Positions 6,286-10,652 of a stretch of DNA of 10,652 bases are shown here, piece after piece. Source of the DNA: Candidatus Parcubacteria bacterium (GTDB lineage Bacteria; Patescibacteriota; Minisyncoccia; Phycocordibacterales; PALSA-1337). The stretch lies in contig JAHFMA010000013.1 of NCBI GenBank assembly GCA_023264475.1, positions 1-10,652 of the forward strand, written 5' to 3'. A model generated the notes under the pieces. It had not been told where the DNA came from. It saw only the letters and a list, made by a program, of their open reading frames with translations, and made no database searches. Made by a program: the position numbers and the translations under genes. The stretch's first letter is position 1, and each line of letters begins with the position of its first letter.

Positions 6286-7131
6286 ATGGCGACCTACCCG
6301 CGCAAGCAGACAGTCTTCATCTTCGTGGCGTGCGTGCTCGCTACGAGCATTGCGGCCTTATTCGTGTACGGCGATTCTTGGGCCAAAGAAGGACAACCTG
6401 CCGTTTCTCAGATCGCGGCTGAAGCGATACCCGCGGCATCGTCCACGGCGATCTCTGCTGATACAGACTGGCAGAAGCAATTCCTCGACGCCGGCATGAC
6501 CACCAGCGCCCACGGGGCAAAGCCGGTCGCCGATGCCCCAGAAAAGCTGACCGCCACTGACGTCCTCGGAAGGAATTTCTTTTCCCAATATATGGGGCTC
6601 AAGCAGGAAGGCCTTACGACCGACCCAAATTCCGTAGAAGGGGCCTTGAACCAGGCGATCAACAAAAGCGCCTCTATGATATCTGAGCCTCAGTTACGAT
6701 CAGAATCCGATATTCACATCACAAAAGACTCCTCAGCTACTCTGATCGCATACTCGAATACGATCGCGTCGATCTACAAGGTTTATAAGGATATACCCGA
6801 CGAAGCTGCCGTCGCCGCACAAGCTTTCGAGGATAGCGACCTAAGCGAACTGATCAAATTGGATCCGATCATAACCGCATACAAAAATCTGGCCACGCGC
6901 GTGGCAGCGCTCCCAGTCCCGAACTCGCTGTCTGCATACCACCTGCAATTATTGAATGGCTTGGATTTGCTGGCATACAGCACGGAGGCTTTCCGAGGCT
7001 TGGACAAAGATCCGATCAAGGGATTTGCTGCGGTACGTATCGACGCTATCGGCTCGCGCGGCACGAGCGACGCGTTTACGAAGATCCAAGAATACCTGGT
7101 ACAACACAACATGCCTACCAATATAAAATGA
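6286..7131 (+). CDS. N-terminally anchored envelope protein, first gene of a putative secretion-type operon
   Basis: 281-aa protein of unknown function. A basic start (RK at 6-7) and one hydrophobic helix (about 9-28) suggest a type II anchor or an uncleaved signal, with the rest outside the membrane. An Ala/Ser/Pro-rich linker (about 36-60) leads to a mostly helical body. Noticeable segments are LTATDVLGRNFFSQYMGLK (88-106), ALPVPNSLSAYHLQLLNG (208-225) and LDKDPIKGFAAV (239-250). The combination of a TD...F..Y..LK block, a VP...H...LN block and a DP block recalls conserved hypothetical proteins beside secretion-type genes in CPR genomes; this is memory, not a search. The only cysteine (C16) lies in the membrane helix. 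One nucleotide separates it from the next gene. It is probably an accessory or scaffold part of the envelope complex formed with the downstream products. Confidence 0.88.
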   Translation: MATYPRKQTVFIFVACVLATSIAALFVYGDSWAKEGQPAVSQIAAEAIPAASSTAISADTDWQKQFLDAGMTTSAHGAKPVADAPEKLTATDVLGRNFFSQYMGLKQEGLTTDPNSVEGALNQAINKSASMISEPQLRSESDIHITKDSSATLIAYSNTIASIYKVYKDIPDEAAVAAQAFEDSDLSELIKLDPIITAYKNLATRVAALPVPNSLSAYHLQLLNGLDLLAYSTEAFRGLDKDPIKGFAAVRIDAIGSRGTSDAFTKIQEYLVQHNMPTNIK

Positions 7132-7132
7132 C

Positions 7133-8560
7133 ATGGTGAACAAACGCCACATAAGCATTTGGGTGATCATCGTTATCGCCATCATGGGTTCAAACTTCGT
7201 CATGCCGAAGCCAGCCAACGCCCAAGCCACAGGGGCAGCCTGCGCATTGGGAGGCGCCTTATCGCAATATATAACTAGCAAGATAACTAGCTATTTCTCC
7301 AGCAAAGGCGGCGATACCGTCCCCACTTCTGATGCGAAGCTCATTGAGGATAGCGGAAGCCAGCTGAGCAAAGCCTTCACTTTGGACCATATAGCTTCTT
7401 GCGCCGCCAAGGAGATCTTGCACCAGATGACGGTATCCACGGTCAATTGGATCAACTCGGGATTCAATGGTTCGCCATCATATGTGACCGACCCCAAAGG
7501 GTTCCTATTGGATGCGGCAGACCAGCTGACGGGAGAGATGCTCTCCAACGAAGGCGTCCTCAAGTCTCTGTGTTCTCCTTGGAATGTCGACGTCCGCCTG
7601 ACACTGGCGCTTGACCAAGTCGGTTTGAATAATAGACGGTACACTTGCACCATCAGCAAGATCATCGGCAACGCAAAGAATGCAACAGTCAACGGATCGT
7701 CTCTAGAAGGGTTCCTAGGCGGAGATTTCTCTCAAGGAGGCTGGCCAGCATTCATATCCATGACCACCGAACCTCAGAACAATCCTTATGGCTCATACCT
7801 GAGCGCTAACAGCGATCTCAATCAATCCATCGGGGTCAGGAAATCCGGGATCAGCCTAGACCTGACGGCCGGTGCCGGTTTCTTGTCATGGCAAGAGTGC
7901 GAGGATGTGCCGCCGGCAGACCCGAACAGCGATGTGCTCCTGACGCGCAAATGCACGACCAAGACACCCGGCTCTGTCATCGCTCATACGCTCAATACCC
8001 ACTCGGATGCCGGCGTTGTTGAGACCGAAATGGCTAACGACATTAATTCCGTCGTGAGCGCTTTGCTGACACAACTGACTAGCCAGATGCTCACCAAAGG
8101 CCTCCACTCGCTCAGCTCTTCCGGCTCTGGAGTCAGCAACAATGGATTAAGCAGTTTGGATTCTTATGTGTCTCAGCTACAGAACGATGCTAATTCTGGC
8201 CAGATCAGCACAGCCTATACCACAGCAGTGAATATCATCGCCTCCAGCAAGAGCAACTATCAAGCTGCTTTGGCATGCTTCCAATCGATACAAGCGCAAA
8301 GCTCGAGCGCTGTGAGCACATTCACAGCGACCTCTACCGTTCAATCACAGATCAATGCGATCAGCTCAGCGATCGACGGTCAGGTCACGCCGCTTTTGAG
8401 CAGCCTCACCTCCAAACAATCGATAGCGTCGTCCGGGGGGACATCCATCAGCAACGCCACAGCAAATGCTGACCTAGCCAATGCTCAGACCCAGGCGGCT
8501 AAGTTCAACCTTGATGCTCAGCAATACATGACTGCCTGCCAAGCCATGACCACCCAATGA
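7133..8560 (+). CDS. Large secreted protein with eight cysteines, putative secretion-apparatus component
   Basis: 475-aa exported protein without a domain I can name. A signal peptide (hydrophobic about 8-20) probably ends at ANAQA (28-32). The mature N-terminal part, to about residue 330, carries strong short motifs: TVNWINSGFNGSP (103-115), a DAADQLTGEML segment (127-137), GGW (202-204), NNPYGSYL (216-223), GFLSWQEC (249-256) and TPGSVI (278-283). Such motifs look like those of a conserved CPR envelope protein family found beside VirB6-like genes, as I recall it. Cysteines at 37, 90, 147, 172, 256, 274, 382 and 469 make an even number, consistent with disulfides. The C-terminal third (about 335-475) is Ser/Ala/Gln-rich and predicted helical, possibly coiled coil, with a short ITSK/ITSY repeat near residues 47-54. 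It begins 1 nt after the previous stop, and its TGA overlaps the next ATG (ATGA). No Shine-Dalgarno is visible. Confidence 0.88.
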   Translation: MVNKRHISIWVIIVIAIMGSNFVMPKPANAQATGAACALGGALSQYITSKITSYFSSKGGDTVPTSDAKLIEDSGSQLSKAFTLDHIASCAAKEILHQMTVSTVNWINSGFNGSPSYVTDPKGFLLDAADQLTGEMLSNEGVLKSLCSPWNVDVRLTLALDQVGLNNRRYTCTISKIIGNAKNATVNGSSLEGFLGGDFSQGGWPAFISMTTEPQNNPYGSYLSANSDLNQSIGVRKSGISLDLTAGAGFLSWQECEDVPPADPNSDVLLTRKCTTKTPGSVIAHTLNTHSDAGVVETEMANDINSVVSALLTQLTSQMLTKGLHSLSSSGSGVSNNGLSSLDSYVSQLQNDANSGQISTAYTTAVNIIASSKSNYQAALACFQSIQAQSSSAVSTFTATSTVQSQINAISSAIDGQVTPLLSSLTSKQSIASSGGTSISNATANADLANAQTQAAKFNLDAQQYMTACQAMTTQ

Positions 8561-10533
8561 CCAACCGCCTGTCAAAGCTATTCTGGATCGTGCTCCTAGT
8601 GACACTGGTCTTCGGAGCGTTCGGGCACGTAGCTTATGCCGCAGCTACACCGACGCAGAGCAACGCCGCTGGCGGATCGGTGACGAATGACCTAGGCAAC
8701 GTAACGACCTTCTTCGGACTGAACCTGAGCCAGCTGTTCTACGAGCTAGCTGCCTATACCGTCAACCTGGCTCTTTCTATCGCAAGCTGGCTCATCGCCA
8801 TCGCCGGGTTCTTCCTGAACTTCTCGATCAACATGACCCTGCATATCAAGGACTTCGTCGATAATACGCAGGGGATATATCTGACATGGGTGGCGATCCG
8901 CGACATCTCTACGATGTTCATCATCTTCTTCCTGCTCTATGCGGCCCTCAAGCTGATCTTGGGCTTGGACACCAAGATCGGCTCCTTGATCAAGAATATC
9001 GTGATCGTCGGCATGCTCATCAACTTCAGCTTCTTCATCGCGAGCATCGGCATCGACGCTTCGAACATCGTCTCGATGCAGCTCTACAATGCCATCGCGC
9101 CTGCCAATTCTCTCAATGCCGGCAGTGCCGCCCTGAGCCAAAGCAACGTGCAGAGCTGGCTCAATGACGGCGGCCTCTCCGATATCTTCATGCAATCTCT
9201 GCAGATCACTCACATCTACAACACCAAACTGGCACCGGACAGCGCCGATGCCGCCAACGCCATATCCGCTCCGTTCAAGATCATCTTCAGCGGCTTGATG
9301 GGCATCCTGATCGAGCTCACGGCTGCCGCGAGCTTCATGGCCGCTTCGATCGCCTTCGTCATGCGCTTCGTGGTGCTCGTGGTGCTCCTAGCTTTCTCGC
9401 CGATCTGGATCGCATCTTATGTCGTCCCCCAGCTCAAGGAGTACTCAGACAAATGGTCCAAGCTATACAAAAGCATGCTCCTCTTCATGCCTGTATATCT
9501 GCTATTCATGTATTTCGCCTTGAATGTGCTCACTTCCAGCTCCGTCCTGCGCAGCGGCTACGCGAACAATCTCATATCTAGCGGCGGGGCTTGGTATAGC
9601 AACTTCCTCATCTTGGGCATGAATGCCTTCTTCGTGCTCTTCCTCGTGAACCTGCCGCTCGTCGCGGCTGTGAGCGTGAGCGGGGGAACGATGAAGTGGG
9701 TAGAGAAGAGCGGTCTTGGAGGCGACTCTGTGCGCAAATGGTTCGGCTCTCGACTCGGATCCAGCACGATCGGACGCGCGGCGTACAGCTTGGGCAACAG
9801 CAGATTGGCGGCCAGAGTCGCCGGCACATCTCCGATCGCGGGCCAGTTGATCTCATCCACCATGTCAAAGGTCAGCAATGCCGGCTTCGGCGGCGGCAAG
9901 AGCGGCAGCTATGAGGCGCGAGTCACAGACAAAGCAAAGGCCGAGAAGGCCATGCATGAAAAGATCGGCAAGATCGACAGCACAAAATATGACAACATCG
10001 AAAAGAGAGCCCGGACGCGCAATGTATACAACAGCGGAGGCAAAGTAGAGTCCAAGACCGACACGATGACCGACCTCGAATACGCCAAGGACCGAGCGAA
10101 GTTCGACCAACAGAGGTACCGCAGCAATCTTCCTTGGAAGGGGGCTGTGGGCGGCGTGATCGGGTTCATGGTCGACAATAGAGCCAATCGACAGACATCC
10201 GCGGAGCTAAGTGCGAAGGCAGACAAAGACGCAAAAGAAGCCGCCGCAAAGAAAGGCAAGGAGGAAGCAACCAAAAAGATCAATGAGATGGATAAGCGCC
10301 TGAGAGAGATCGCCAAAGAGACCAAGATGCACAAAGACCCCTTGACCATGACGATGAGTAGCCCCGCTAAGATCAAAGAGCTCGAAAGGGAAGAGGAGCG
10401 CATAAAAGAAGAGATGAATAACCAGAAGGTCGCGGCTGCTCAAGGGTCAGATGTAGAGAACAAGGAAGTGAAGGACAAGCTCGATGAGATTCTAAAAAAG
10501 ACCGCGGGCGGAGACGCTAGTAACAAGCAATGA
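8557..10533 (+). CDS. VirB6/TrbL-like polytopic membrane protein with long cytoplasmic tail
   Basis: 658-aa inner-membrane protein. An N-terminal signal-like helix (about 8-28, ending AYA) is followed by a short extracytoplasmic segment. About seven hydrophobic helices come next, roughly at 66-94, 115-136, 146-168, 242-266, 268-290, 305-326 and 347-376. The segments WVAIRDISTMFIIFFLLYA (111-129) and GMLINFSFFIASIGIDASN (152-170) are hallmark patterns of CPR VirB6/TrbL-like proteins, the channel or platform component of type IV secretion and conjugation machines. After residue 377 there is a soluble tail of about 280 residues: a Gly/Ser linker (about 440-450), then Lys/Glu/Asp-rich stretches (about 452-520 and 550-650) likely to form coiled coils. 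The start overlaps the previous stop (ATGA), so translation is coupled. The family assignment rests on topology and short motifs; the remote alternative is another multi-pass transport scaffold. Confidence 0.8.
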   Translation: MTNRLSKLFWIVLLVTLVFGAFGHVAYAAATPTQSNAAGGSVTNDLGNVTTFFGLNLSQLFYELAAYTVNLALSIASWLIAIAGFFLNFSINMTLHIKDFVDNTQGIYLTWVAIRDISTMFIIFFLLYAALKLILGLDTKIGSLIKNIVIVGMLINFSFFIASIGIDASNIVSMQLYNAIAPANSLNAGSAALSQSNVQSWLNDGGLSDIFMQSLQITHIYNTKLAPDSADAANAISAPFKIIFSGLMGILIELTAAASFMAASIAFVMRFVVLVVLLAFSPIWIASYVVPQLKEYSDKWSKLYKSMLLFMPVYLLFMYFALNVLTSSSVLRSGYANNLISSGGAWYSNFLILGMNAFFVLFLVNLPLVAAVSVSGGTMKWVEKSGLGGDSVRKWFGSRLGSSTIGRAAYSLGNSRLAARVAGTSPIAGQLISSTMSKVSNAGFGGGKSGSYEARVTDKAKAEKAMHEKIGKIDSTKYDNIEKRARTRNVYNSGGKVESKTDTMTDLEYAKDRAKFDQQRYRSNLPWKGAVGGVIGFMVDNRANRQTSAELSAKADKDAKEAAAKKGKEEATKKINEMDKRLREIAKETKMHKDPLTMTMSSPAKIKELEREEERIKEEMNNQKVAAAQGSDVENKEVKDKLDEILKKTAGGDASNKQ

Positions 10534-10652
10534 TCATGCACGAATACACCCCCGAACAGCTACAAGCCCGATTCGATAGCCTGCCAGAGGAGATGCAACA
10601 AGCCATCTCTTCTCCTGGAGTCCACGACAAGATCCGCGCGGTCGGCGAGAAG
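10530..10652 (+). CDS. Start of the next operon gene, cut by the window edge
   Basis: An open frame from ATG at 10530 (overlapping the previous TGA as ATGA) or from ATG at 10536 runs to the last base, giving 41 or 39 codons with no stop. The residues include YTPEQLQARF, SLPEEMQQAISS and a final IRAVGEK. It looks like a real helical, acidic, soluble N-terminus without a signal peptide. A LPxxxQxAI pattern after a VirB6-like gene is something I recall from other CPR loci, but no function is known to me. Coupling to the upstream gene makes it part of the same operon. Too little is present for assignment. Confidence 0.72.
   Translation, partial: MIMHEYTPEQLQARFDSLPEEMQQAISSPGVHDKIRAVGEK

Noticed and set aside
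7271-7291. Short tandem repeat ATAACTAGC-AAG-ATAACTAGC
   Set aside because: It lies inside a coding frame as ITSK/ITSY and has fewer than two full copies of a 12-bp unit; probably local slippage rather than a functional repeat.
8746-9213. 155-aa acidic open frame antisense to the VirB6-like gene
   Set aside because: The Asp/Glu/His/Arg-rich composition is what results from reading hydrophobic membrane codons (ATC, CTC, TTC) backwards; not a real protein.
1-10652. CRISPR array, tRNA genes, insertion sequences or prophage genes
   Set aside because: No regularly spaced repeats, no cloverleaf with a T-loop/acceptor match, no transposase or integrase motifs and no terminal inverted repeats were seen on either strand.
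1-10652. UGA recoded as glycine, as in Gracilibacteria/Absconditabacteria
   Set aside because: TGA is used as the end of comM, the 281-aa, the 475-aa and the 658-aa genes at sensible positions, and no conserved frame has an internal TGA.

Overview
The window looks like a piece of a streamlined Candidate Phyla Radiation genome, probably Parcubacteria-like and fairly GC-rich. The reasons are very short or overlapping gene junctions, almost no Shine-Dalgarno sequences, small secreted proteins without obvious named homologues, and a membrane protein of the VirB6/TrbL-like type I associate from memory with these bacteria. TGA ends several genes (comM, the 475-aa gene, the 658-aa gene), so the genetic code appears standard. 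This placement comes from pattern recognition, not from a database search or a phylogeny.

Layout. Positions 1-109 hold the probable tail of an upstream transcript, ending in a clear intrinsic terminator. A comM/yifB AAA+ ATPase (147-1664, +) then runs tail to tail, 2 nt apart, into a secreted LysM-LysM-M23 peptidoglycan endopeptidase (1667-2797, -). A 193-bp divergent intergenic region separates the peptidase from a pcrA/uvrD-type helicase (2991-4937, +) and the 16S rRNA dimethyltransferase gene rsmA (4948-5736, +), 10 nt further on. rsmA overlaps by 8 nt the end of a converging small secreted cysteine protein (5729-6208, -).

From a 77-bp divergent intergenic region with two back-to-back extended -10 promoters, a second plus-strand operon starts. 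It encodes a 281-aa N-terminally anchored protein (6286-7131), a 475-aa exported protein with eight cysteines (7133-8560), a 658-aa polytopic VirB6/TrbL-like membrane protein with a long charged tail (8557-10533), and the beginning of a further gene (10530-10652, cut by the window edge). The junctions are 1 nt, a 4-nt ATGA overlap and a second possible ATGA overlap, so this is very probably one translationally coupled unit.

How the genes fit together. comM, pcrA and rsmA are housekeeping or recombination genes; ComM is known to drive branch migration during natural transformation. The right half is the most interesting part: an envelope-spanning module of anchored, secreted disulfide-prone and polytopic membrane parts that resembles a type IV secretion or conjugation-type inner-membrane platform. 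The divergent four-cysteine secreted protein probably belongs to the same functional group. The function of this module is inference; no named substrate or activity can be read from the sequence.

Four of the gene starts have a -10 element only 6-12 nt upstream of the ATG, which suggests leaderless or near-leaderless mRNAs.
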